A stretch of 64,000 bases of DNA, from positions 372,001 through 436,000 of the forward strand of contig JBAOID010000031.1 of the NCBI GenBank assembly GCA_037045435.1, given 5' to 3'. The translations under genes and the position numbers were made by a program. Below are positions 55,996 to 64,000 of this stretch, piece after piece. Source of the DNA: CBDUEF01 sp018063485. Its GTDB lineage: Bacteria; Pseudomonadota; Alphaproteobacteria; Rhodobacterales; Rhodobacteraceae. Below the pieces are notes generated by a model that had not been told where the DNA came from, made no database searches, and worked only from the letters and a program-made list of their open reading frames with translations. Numbering within the stretch: the stretch's first letter is position 1; the number at the start of each line of letters is the position of its first letter.

Positions 55996-57292
55996 ATGAT
56001 GACCACCCGCCCCCTTGCCTTTGACACCCTTGCCATCCATGCCGGCGCCGCACCCGACCCCGCCACCGGCGCGCGTCAGATCCCGATCTATCAGACCACC
56101 GCCTATGTTTTCCGCGACGCCGACCACGCCGCGCGCCTGTTCAACCTGCAAGAGGTCGGCAACATCTATTCGCGGCTGACCAACCCAACCGTCTCGGCCC
56201 TCGCCGCCCGCGTCTGCGCCCTCGAAGGCGGGGCCGGGGCCGTCTGCTGCTCGTCTGGCCACGCCGCCCAGATCATGGCGCTGTTCCCGCTGATGGGTCC
56301 GGGCAAGAATATCGTCGCCTCGCTCGCGGCTTTACGGCGGCACGATCACCCAGTTCAGCCAGACCATCAAACGCTTTGGCTGGTCGGCGAAATTCGTCGA
56401 TACCGATGATCTTGCTGGCCGTCGAAGCATGCGATCGACGAAAACACCCGTGCGATCTTCTGCGAAACCATCGCCAATCCCGGCGGCTATGTCACCGATA
56501 TCGACGCATTGGCCCGGATCGCCAATCAGGCGCAAATCCCGCTGATCGTCGACAACACCTCAGCCTCGCCCTACCTGTGCCGCCCGATCGAACATGGGGC
56601 CACGCTGGTCGTCCATTCCGCCACCAAATACCTGACCGGCAACGGCACGGTGACGGGCGGCGTCGTCGTGGATTCGGGCAAGTTCGACTGGACGGCCTCG
56701 GGCAAGTTCCCCTCGCTGTCGGAACCCGAACCCGCCTATCACGGCCTGGCCTTCCACCCGGCCTTGGGCGCGATGGCCTTCACCTTCCATTCCATCGCCA
56801 TCGGCCTGCGCGATCTGGGCATGACGATGAACCCGCAAGGCGGCGCATTACACGCTGATGGGGATCGAAACCCTGTCGCTGCGGATGCAGCGCCATGTCG
56901 AAAACGCCAAGATCGTCGCCGAATGGCTGGAACAAGACCCACGCGTTGAGTTCGTCACCTATGCCGGGCTGGCCTCTTCGCCCTATCGCAAGCGCGCCGA
57001 AATGATCGTGCCCAAGGGCGCCGGGGCGCTGTTCACCTTTGCGGTCAAGGGCGGATATGACGCCTGCGTGAAGCTGGTCGACAGCCTGAAACTGTTCAGC
57101 CATGTCGCCAATCTGGGCGACACCCGCAGCCTGGTGATCCACCCGGCCTCGACCACCCACCGCCAGCTTACGTTGGAACAGCAGATCGCTGCAGGGGCTG
57201 GCCCCAATATCGTGCGGCTTTCCATCGGGATCGAGGATGTGCATGACATCATCGCCGATCTGGATCAGGCACTGGCCAAAGTCCAGGGCTGA
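55996..57292 (+). pseudogene. O-acetyl/O-succinylhomoserine sulfhydrylase, four single-base insertions
   Basis: The PLP enzyme makes homocysteine from acylated homoserine and sulfide. It starts MMTTRPLAFDTLAIHAGAAPD after GGAGG. Family sequence is interrupted by extra bases near 56322 (restores RLYGGTITQFSQTIKRFGW), 56417, 56430 (restores LAAVEAAIDENTRAIF) and 56842 (restores QGAHYTLMGIETLSL). The PLP Lys is in HSATKYLTGNGTVTGG, and the C-terminus is complete. Corrected length is about 430 residues, normal for the MetY-type family. All four changes are insertions, so sequence error is the likely cause. Confidence 0.88.
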
Positions 57293-57301
57293 TCTGATTT
57301 G

Positions 57302-57328
57302 AAAACGGCCCCGGCACTGCCGGGGCCG
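57302..57328 (-). terminator. Intrinsic terminator between sulfhydrylase and SIMPL genes
   Basis: A perfect 9-bp stem CGGCCCCGG (57306-57314) / CCGGGGCCG (57320-57328) has a 5-base loop. On the minus strand it is followed by TTTTC, so it ends the SIMPL gene. It can also slow the convergent sulfhydrylase transcript. Confidence 0.8.
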
Positions 57329-57338
57329 CCATTTGCGC

Positions 57339-58031
57339 TTAATCTTCCAAAGCGAAGGTTACCGTCACCGCTGCGGTCAGACCGATCTGCCCGGCCTCTA
57401 CCGGAACGGCCCCAGCCTTGGCCGAATCAGCGCGAAACATCTGCGGACCGGCGTTGTAAACCTGGCCCTCAACAATCTCGGTCACAGCCCCCAACTTGGC
57501 GCCTGCTGCTTGTGCCAACAGCAAAGCCCGCGCTCGCGCATCCTCAACTGCCGACTTGCGCGCCTGATCCTGCACCGGCCGCGGGGCAGCCACATCGAAA
57601 CTCAGACCGTTCAACGCATTGGCCCCGTCGCTGATCGCCGCATCCAACAGGCCCCCCAGTTGCGCCAGATCGCGCACTCGCACCGTCAGCATATTGCTGG
57701 CGACATAGCCCGACACTTCCGAAGCCCCGGACGCGTTGTTGGTCCAATTCGGGTTCAGCGACAGGTTGGAGGTCTGCAAATCTTCGGGTGCCAGCCCTGC
57801 CGCCTTGAGCCGTTGGCTCACAAGCGCCATTGCCTCGGAATTGGCCCGCATCGCAGCGGCCGCAGTTGCGCCGTTGGTGGTCACCCCCAGCGAGATCGTC
57901 GCCATATCCGGTGCCACCAGAACCGTAGACTCACCGGTGACGGTGATCTTGCCGATCACCTCGGCAAAGCCCGCCTCGGTCAGCGGCAGGAACAGGGCGG
58001 CAGACACCATCAGGGATTTGATCAGTCGCAT
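57339..58031 (-). CDS. SIMPL (DUF541) domain exported protein
   Basis: ATG 58031 with AGGAGT upstream gives 230 residues. The signal peptide (LMVSAALFLPLTEAGFA) is followed by the SIMPL/BP26-type domain: GKITVTGESTVLVAPDMATISLGV, LKAAGLAPEDLQTSNLSLNPNW and AVEDARARALLLAQAAGAKLG. It is a periplasmic or outer-membrane protein linked to stress tolerance in other bacteria. Its exact role is unknown. Confidence 0.87.
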   Translation of the reverse strand: MRLIKSLMVSAALFLPLTEAGFAEVIGKITVTGESTVLVAPDMATISLGVTTNGATAAAAMRANSEAMALVSQRLKAAGLAPEDLQTSNLSLNPNWTNNASGASEVSGYVASNMLTVRVRDLAQLGGLLDAAISDGANALNGLSFDVAAPRPVQDQARKSAVEDARARALLLAQAAGAKLGAVTEIVEGQVYNAGPQMFRADSAKAGAVPVEAGQIGLTAAVTVTFALED

Positions 58032-58281
58032 AGGGAACACTCCTTTGAAAACGCTTGGCTCGCAATTGAAACGCAGCACTGCGCCCGATCCTTGGCATTG
58101 CAGAAAAACTTTCGCCAAATCAGCCGAAAGGTCTGACCCAAGCCCGAGCAGGCGGATTTCTGACAGAGAAAGCGCAATTTGCCCATCATCGCCCGCGCCA
58201 TTTCTTTCTTTCGGCAGAAAGCTGCTATAGGAAGGGCCAACTTGCCGGGCCGCGTTCCAGACGGCCCCGCCTTTGTGTTAG

Positions 58282-61133
58282 ATGCGTGTCATGAAACCAG
58301 CATTCGCCCTCGACTTCCGCAACTCCGCCATCACCTTGCTGCACCGGGCCTCCGGTGGCTGGCATGAGGTGGGCAGTGTCGCCATTGATGCGCCCGACCT
58401 GACCGAAGCGGTCGGCTATCTGCGCTCGACCGCCCTTGGCCTTGCGCCGCGCGGGCTGTCCACCAAACTGGTGATCCCCAACGATCAGATCCTTTATCTG
58501 TCCGTGGTGGCCCCCGGCCCCGATGCCGCAAGTCGGCGCGCGCAAATCGCCACCGCGCTTGAAGGCCGCACCCCCTACGCGGTTGAGGATCTGGTGTTTG
58601 ACTGGTGGGGAAACGGCCCTGAGGTTCAGGTTGCCGTCATCGCGCGCGAAACCCTTGCCGAAGCCGAGGGATTCGCCGTCGAACACCGGATGAACCCGAT
58701 CTCGTTTGTCGCGGTGCCCGAAGGTCGCAAATTCCGGGGCGAGCCATGGTTCGGCCCAACCAGCCTTGCCGCCACCCTGGTGCCCGACGGCGAAAAGATC
58801 GAACGCGATCAGGATCCGGTGCAGGTGCTTGCCCGTACCATTGCCAGCGAACCCGCAGCCAAGCCTCGCCCGGCAACCAAAGCCAAGCCAGTTGAGCAGC
58901 CCAAGGCCGAACCGGACCCCCAGCCAGTTCCCGAGCCGGTGCCCGAACCCGTGCCTGAACCTGAGCCAGTTGCCTGAACCAATTCGCGTGCCCGAGCCGT
59001 TGCCGGAAATTGAGCCTGAACCAGAGCCGACGCCGGTTGAAATTCCGGCTGCCCCCCGCCGGTTGAGGTTCCACCCGCCGCAGAGCCCTTGAACGAGACG
59101 GTGAAAGTCGATGCTGCGTCCGCGCCGCCGACACAACCCGACGACACTCTTGCGACCGCAGCCACAGTTCCGCCCACCGACGAAGCACCGATGGCGCTGG
59201 ATGTACCCACCGAAGATCCCCCTGCCGCCGCCATGGCTCCCACCGTTACCGCCCCGGTGATCGACGACGATCTGCCGCCACCACTGTCCCAGGCAGCCCT
59301 CGCAGCTTTTTCCAGCCGCCGCGGCGCGGTCCCCGAGGCCGCTCTTCCCAAATTGGGCGGTCTCAAACGCCCGGCAGTGCTGGGGCCCACACCACCAAAA
59401 CCCTCGACGCCCCCTCCTGTCGTCGAGCGGCCTTTTGCAGCCAAGACCGCTCCGCAGCCGGCAGCCGAGCCACCAATTCTGCCCCGGCAGCAATCTGCTG
59501 GCGCCCTCAATCCTGTCATTCCTGAAAAGCCACTTGCCAACGGCAGGGCAACCAAGCCGTTGCGAGGGCTTGGCGCTCTGGTCACCGCCCCTGGCATTGC
59601 GGGCAACACAGACCGCAAAGCCGCCGATCCGGTTTCGGCAGCCTCGTCTTTGGCACCCGCCAAAAAGCCCACCATTGCCAAGAAACCGGCGCTGGCCAAT
59701 CCCGCAGCTCGGCGCGGCAAACCCCGCTATCTTGGCCTGATCCTGACCGGACTTCTGCTTTTGATACTGGCGGTGATCGCCGCCTGGTCCTCCTATTCGC
59801 TGGTCGTCTTCAACGGGGGCACATCCGCCACCGAAACCGCGAGTCTGGCCCGGATGCAGCTCCGCCTGACACTGGCACCGACATCCCTGCGCCCGAGGAT
59901 GAAATGGCGGCGGATATGCAAGATCCAGATCAACTGGCTGCGGATTCGGCCGCGCAAAATCAGGCCGAAGCCGACCAGATCCCGGTGGATCAAACCAGTG
60001 CAGACCCATCAGCCGCCCTTTTGCCCGCCGATGCCGCCACGCTGGAATCAGCACCGCAGCCTTCCACCGAAGCCGCAACCGATCCCGTATCCGCCAGTTC
60101 CGCCCCGCTGGCGACGGATGCTCAGGGCGAAATCATCCTTGCGACAATGGACGCGCCTCCGGTAGCCCCCGATCCGCTGGCCCTGCCGCAACCTGACGCG
60201 CGCGGCGATCCGCTGCCCGCCAGCCAACCCGCGCCGCCGCCCTATGGCACCACCTATGAATTTGACGCCGAAGGTCAGATCCTCGCCACGCCCGAGGGAA
60301 TCGTCACTCCCGAGGGTGTTCGCCTTGTGGCCGGTCCGCCGCCGCTGCTGCCGCCCGAACGCCCCGCTGGCCTTGCGCCGCTCGCCGTCGAAACGCCGCC
60401 AAATCCCGATTCAGCAACACCATCCGCAACCGATACGCCCACGTTTCCCGTTGATCCTGCGCTTTCCGGCTTTCGACCCAAACTTCGCCCCGAAGGGCTG
60501 AAGGCCGAGAATGAGGCAACTTTTGCCCCTGAAAGCGGCACCCGTGTTGCAAGCCTGCGCCCACGCGCCCGCCCCGCAGCCATTCTGGCCGCAGGCGAGG
60601 CCGCACGGCAAGCCAGCGCCGAAGCCTCGCTTGCCGCTCAGGCCACGCTTGCTGCCCAAGCCGCAGTCCAGACCGAGCCGGTGCCATCCAGCCAACTTGC
60701 CGTCGCGATTTCCCGCAGGCCCGAGCCGCGCCCACGTGATCTGTCGCGTTCCGTCGAGGCCGCCGTCGCCGCCGCCGTGCGCACGCCCACACCAAAAGCC
60801 CAACAACCAGCCGACACTGCTCAGGGCAATAGCGCTCCGGAAGCCGATAACGAGCCCGAAGTGGCCTCTGCCGCCCCCAAGATTCCGACCAAGGCCTCGG
60901 TGGCCAAACAGGCCACCTTTGCCAATGCCATCAACCTGTCCAAGATCAACCTGATCGGCGTCTACGGCACCCAATCCAACCGCTACGCCCTGGTGCGTCA
61001 GGCCAACGGCCGCTACAAGAAGGTCAAGGTTGGTGACAATCTTGATGGAGGGCGCGTGGCTGCCATCACGGCCAGCGAAATCCGCTATCAGAAAGGGTCG
61101 AAAATGTTGACCCTCGCCCTGCCGAAAAGCTGA
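58282..61133 (+). CDS. Large PilM/GspL-like plus PilP/GspC-like membrane protein, frameshifted
   Basis: Three overlapping open segments form one gene of about 950 codons. Residues 1-160 (MKPAFALDFRNSAITLLHRA, YLSVVAPGPDAASRRAQI) resemble the actin-like PilM/GspL domain. A long Pro/Glu/Ala-rich region with PEPVPEPVPEP follows, then one TM segment (YLGLILTGLLLLILAVIAAW, about 59730-59800) and a low-complexity part. A C-terminal PilP/GspC-like domain (KINLIGVYGTQSNRYALVRQ, GDNLDGGRVAAI) ends it. Shifts lie near 58970 (one extra base), 59055 (one missing) and 59850 (one missing). A role in pilus or secretion assembly is inferred from the end domains. Conserved Rhodobacterales proteins of this type are often misnamed translation initiation factor. 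Confidence 0.68.
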
Positions 61134-61207
61134 CAACAAGCGCGAATTTCAAACCGACGGTCACGCAAAGATTACGCATCTGTCACAAAAATTTACCCGA
61201 TGATGGC

Positions 61208-61235
61208 TTGATTCCACTTGTTTCATGCATGATAC
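61208..61235 (+). promoter_or_regulatory. Candidate promoter for the Lrp-family gene
   Basis: TTGATT (61208-61213) and TGATAC (61230-61235) are separated by 16 bases in an AT-rich stretch. The palindrome CATGCATG (61224-61231) lies between the boxes and could serve autoregulation by the Lrp-type product. A start site near 61242 would favour translation from ATG 61271. Confidence 0.4.
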
Positions 61236-61243
61236 CCGCAGAC

Positions 61244-61759
61244 ATGCAGCAATTTACGCAAGAAACCCGCATGTTAGATGCCATGAACTCCCGCCTTTTG
61301 GCCGAAATCCAGCAAAATGCCATGCTCACGGCGCAGGACTTGGGCGAAAGGCTGAATCTGTCGCCCAGCCAGGCCGCCCGTCGCCGCCAGCGGCTGGAGA
61401 CAGAAGGCTATGTAACCGGCTATAATGCTCGGCTGAATGCTGGCCGGATAGGTCTGTCACTTCAGGCCTTCGTGCAGGTGCAGCTTTCTGGCCAGACACC
61501 GCAGATCCTCAACAGCTTCGCGGAACTGATCACCCAATGCCCTAATATTATCGCCGCCTGGACCATGACGGGCGATGCCGATTGTGTCTTGCGACTGGCC
61601 TGCTGTGACTTGCCAGACCTAAATCGGATCCTCCATGAGGTGTTGTTGGCCCATCCATCGGTGAACCGGGTCCACAGCCAGATCGTGTTGGATCAATTCA
61701 AAGCCGATGCAGCGCTGCCGATTTGTCCGCTCCCCTTGCCCGCCCAAGCGGCTACCTGA
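61244..61759 (+). CDS. Lrp/AsnC-family transcriptional regulator
   Basis: It has an N-terminal helix-turn-helix (MLTAQDLGERLNLSPSQAARRRQRLETEGY) and a C-terminal RAM ligand/oligomerisation domain (SLQAFVQVQLSGQTP, IIAAWTMTGDADCVLRLAC, HPSVNRVHSQIVLDQF). About 171 residues from ATG 61244; ATG 61271 (MLDAMNSRLLAEI) has better family agreement and fits the candidate promoter. No strong ribosome-binding site decides it. It responds to an amino acid or similar ligand. It sits just upstream of the antiporter. Confidence 0.88.
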   Translation: MQQFTQETRMLDAMNSRLLAEIQQNAMLTAQDLGERLNLSPSQAARRRQRLETEGYVTGYNARLNAGRIGLSLQAFVQVQLSGQTPQILNSFAELITQCPNIIAAWTMTGDADCVLRLACCDLPDLNRILHEVLLAHPSVNRVHSQIVLDQFKADAALPICPLPLPAQAAT

Positions 61760-61787
61760 ACCGAACGCCCCTTTTCGAAAGATCTGA

Positions 61788-63781
61788 ATGGAAAACTTCC
61801 TGTTGCAAGCCTCGATCTACCTTGGCACCGCCGTTCTCGTGGTGCCATTGGCCGTGCGACTGGGGTTGGGGTCGGTGCTGGGCTATCTGGCGGCAGGTAT
61901 CTTGATGGGTCCGGTGCTGGGGCTTGCCGGGGCCGAAACCGCCGATCTGCAACATTTTGCCGAATTTGGCGTTGTGCTGATGCTGTTCCTGATCGGGCTG
62001 GAACTGGAGCCCAAGCGCGCTTGTGGGACATGCGCCACAAGCTGCTGGGCATGGGCGGCGCGCAGGTGGGCGCTGACCATCGTCGGCGGTAGCCAGTCTT
62101 GCCTGATCTGGCTGGGTCATACCTGGACCATGGCATTGACTGTGGGGATGCTCACCGTCGCTTTCCTCGACCGCTATCGTGCTGCAAACCCTGAGCGAAA
62201 AGAACCTGATGCGCACACCAGGCGGGCCGGTCGGCCTTTTCGGTGCTGTTGACCCAAGACATCGCGGTGATCCCGATGCTGGCGCTGATCCCGCTGCTGG
62301 CCAGCACCGCCATCCTTGGACCAACGCTCGGATCAGTTCGGCATCACCAATGCAGACAGCTGCAAAAGGCCGTGGAAGGCGCAGCAGAACCGCTTGTCAC
62401 CATCGTGCAATCGCTGCCCGGCTGGGCGGCGGGCTTGCTGACGCTGACCATCGTGGCGGGCATCGTGTTGGCAGGCAACTACCTCAGCCGCCCGGTGTTT
62501 CGCTTTGTCCACGCGGCCAAACTGCCCGAGATGTCGACCTTCATCTCGCTTTTGCTGGTGCTGGGCATCGCCTTCTTGATGATCCTGGTCGGCCTTTCCC
62601 CGGCACTTGGCACCTTTGTCGCCGGGGTGGTTCTGGCCAACTCGGAATTTCGCCACCAGCTTGAGGCCGATCTGAAACCCTTCAAGGGCCTGCTTGTTGG
62701 GCCTTTTCTTCATGACCGTCGGTGTCGGCATCAACTTTCATATGTTCCTGCGCGAGCCGATGACGGTGCTGGGGCTGACACTGGGCCTGATGTTGCTCAA
62801 GGCCGCGGTCTTGCTGATGATCGGCTTTGCCTTTCGCTTGCGCCGCCAAGACCGCTGGCTTTTCGCCCTCAGCCTCGGCCCAAGGCGGTGAATTCGGCTT
62901 TCTGATTGTGTCTTTTGCCCGCAGCGAAGGTGTTCTCGCGCTTGCGGCCGGGCAAATGGCGCTTTTGGTGATCAGTCTCTCAATGCTGCTGACCCCGCTT
63001 TTGTTCATCGCCTATGACCAGCTTTCCCGCCGTCTCGCGGCACGGATACCCGAACGCGCCCCTGACGAGATCGACGAAAAAGGCAGCGTTCTGGTGGCAG
63101 GCATTGGCCGCTTTGGTCAGGTCGTCAACCGTATGGTGCGCACCTCGGGCATCCCCACCGTGGTGCTTGACAGCGATATGGCCACGATCGACACCATGCG
63201 CCGCTTTGGCGTGAAGGGGTTTTTCGGTGATCCCTCCCGTCCCGAATTGCTCGAAGCCGCTGGCCTGATGGAGGCGCAGGTGCTGGTCGTTGCCGTTGAT
63301 GATCGGGATAAATCCACCCAGATCGTGCGGTTTGCCCGCAAGAAACGCCCCGATCTGCACATCGTCGCCCGCGCCACCGACCGCGTGCATGTTTATGAGC
63401 TGTATCAGGCCGGAGCCAATGACATCGTGCGCGAAACCTTTGACAGCTCGATCCGTGCCGGGCGCTATGTCTTGGAAAATATGGGGTTTTCGGAATATGA
63501 GGCCGCCAAGCTGTCGCAGACCTATTACCGGATCGACCGTGGGGCCATGCGCGATCTGGCCGAGCTTTGGGTTCCCGGCCAGCCGGTGCATCTGAATCAG
63601 CCCTATATCGAGCGCGCCAAACGGCTTGATTCGCGATCTGGAAACCGCGCTGATCCAGGAACTTTACGACGTCAAGGAAATGGCCGCCTCTGACGACATG
63701 GACCCGCTTTCAGATCAGTTGCCGCCCCTGCATCACCCGGCTGAAACCCCGGCCTCGGCAAAGGTCGACATGCCGGAATGA
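61788..63781 (+). pseudogene. KefB-like CPA2 cation:proton antiporter, multiple frameshifts
   Basis: ATG 61788 starts MENFLLQASIYLGTAVLVVP. The CPA2 membrane domain is recognisable in pieces: GYLAAGILMGPVLGLAG, FGVVLMLFLIGLELEPK, LLTQDIAVIPMLALIPLL and GTFVAGVVLANSEFRHQLE. The TrkA-N domain is intact (GSVLVAGIGRFGQVVNRMVR, GDPSRPELLEAAG). At least six single-base changes occur, near 62021, 62030, 62075, 62235, 62700, 62885 and 63630. Removing a T near 63630 restores LDRDLETALIQELYD through to the TGA at 63781. The intact gene would be about 655 residues and export K+ for H+. The density of shifts suggests poor sequence quality here. Confidence 0.85.
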
Positions 63782-64000
63782 CAGGCCACTGCCGCTTTGA
63801 TGATCCCCAAGGCCAGCGCCGCACCTGATCCTTCGCCCAAACGCAGCCCCAACGACAGCAACGGCTCTTTGCCCAAGGCCGCCAGCAAACGGCCATGCCC
63901 GGCTTCACCACTTTGATGCCCCGCAACCGCATGATCCAGTGCCGACGGGGCTAAACGATGCAGCACCAGCGCCGCCGAACAGGCGATAAATCCATCCAAT
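63733..64000 (-). CDS. cobT: Nicotinate-nucleotide-dimethylbenzimidazole phosphoribosyltransferase, C-terminal part
   Basis: This is the C-terminal 88 residues of a gene that continues beyond the window. MDGFIACSAALVLHRL, ALDHAVAGHQSGEAGH, LDLGLRLGEGSGAALA-type sequence (LSLGLRLGEGSGAALAL) and ACHSGMSTFAEAGVS are typical of the CobT end, where Glu in the last motif is catalytic. It activates the lower ligand base for cobalamin. It is convergent with, and overlaps by 49 bases, the antiporter gene. Confidence 0.9.
   Translation of the reverse strand, partial: LDGFIACSAALVLHRLAPSALDHAVAGHQSGEAGHGRLLAALGKEPLLSLGLRLGEGSGAALALGIIKAAVACHSGMSTFAEAGVSAG

Noticed and set aside
58915..58990. Pro-Glu repeat in the large protein as a mobile or recombination repeat
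   Set aside because: It is a low-complexity protein linker of imperfect units in one gene and not a DNA repeat family.
1..64000. CRISPR arrays, insertion sequences, integrases or prophage genes
   Set aside because: I saw no regularly spaced repeats, transposase motifs or terminal inverted repeats; the window appears to be stable chromosomal backbone.

Overview
The window looks like a chromosomal segment of an alphaproteobacterium of the order Rhodobacterales (Roseobacter/Rhodobacter type). The evidence is high GC content, tightly packed operons with ATGA overlaps, a four-subunit sarcosine oxidase operon in the order B-D-A-G, a dnaG-rpoD pair, a hisB-hisH-hisA-hisF-hisE region, an H-NOX/diguanylate cyclase pair and several protein families typical of this group. 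I see no rRNA, CRISPR array, integrase or insertion sequence. One tRNA (Tyr, GUA) is present.

Layout. 1-6.7 kb: D-xylose uptake and catabolism (ROK repressor fragment, divergent xylF-xylH-xylG-xylB-xylA). 6.7-9.6 kb: a Tat-exported PAP2/vanadium-haloperoxidase-like protein and an FG-GAP/UnbV protein. 9.6-13.6 kb: rpoD and dnaG. 13.7-19.8 kb: soxB-D-A-G plus a coupled M20 amidohydrolase. 19.9-21.5 kb: an H-NOX-like protein with an HNOBA-GGDEF cyclase. 21.6-26.1 kb: a DUF4153 membrane protein, an MttB-type methyltransferase, a HAD phosphatase and a DUF3572 protein. 26.3-27.7 kb: a PleD-like cyclase. 27.7-29.9 kb: an EF-hand / ECF sigma / membrane-anchored protein / heavy-metal sensor cluster. 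30-34.4 kb: DUF983, Nudix, desaturase, two lipoproteins and an aldo/keto reductase. 34.8-40.8 kb: a broken Tm-1-like gene, iorB-iorA, a MarR regulator and a cyclase-family hydrolase. 41-47.7 kb: ribokinase, phosphohexomutase and the his genes. 47.7-54.3 kb: a glycosyltransferase-like protein, a DDAH-family hydrolase and an RND efflux pair. 54.3-64 kb: tRNA-Tyr, rlmB, a CoA-binding protein, a sulfhydrylase, a SIMPL protein, a large PilM/PilP-like protein, an Lrp regulator, a KefB-like antiporter and the end of cobT.

Functionally the window joins sugar catabolism (xylose, possibly ribose), methylated-amine/one-carbon metabolism (MttB family, sarcosine oxidase), arylpyruvate oxidation, two c-di-GMP synthases, replication/transcription core genes and histidine synthesis.

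Quality warning. Many otherwise well-conserved genes carry single-base frameshifts (xylH, soxA, mttB, the anti-sigma-like gene, phosphohexomutase, the sulfhydrylase, the PilM/PilP-like gene, the kefB-like gene). Most look like one-base insertions, and they cluster after 56 kb. I read most of them as probable sequencing or assembly errors. Features are therefore given as whole genes spanning the shifts, with the shift position stated.
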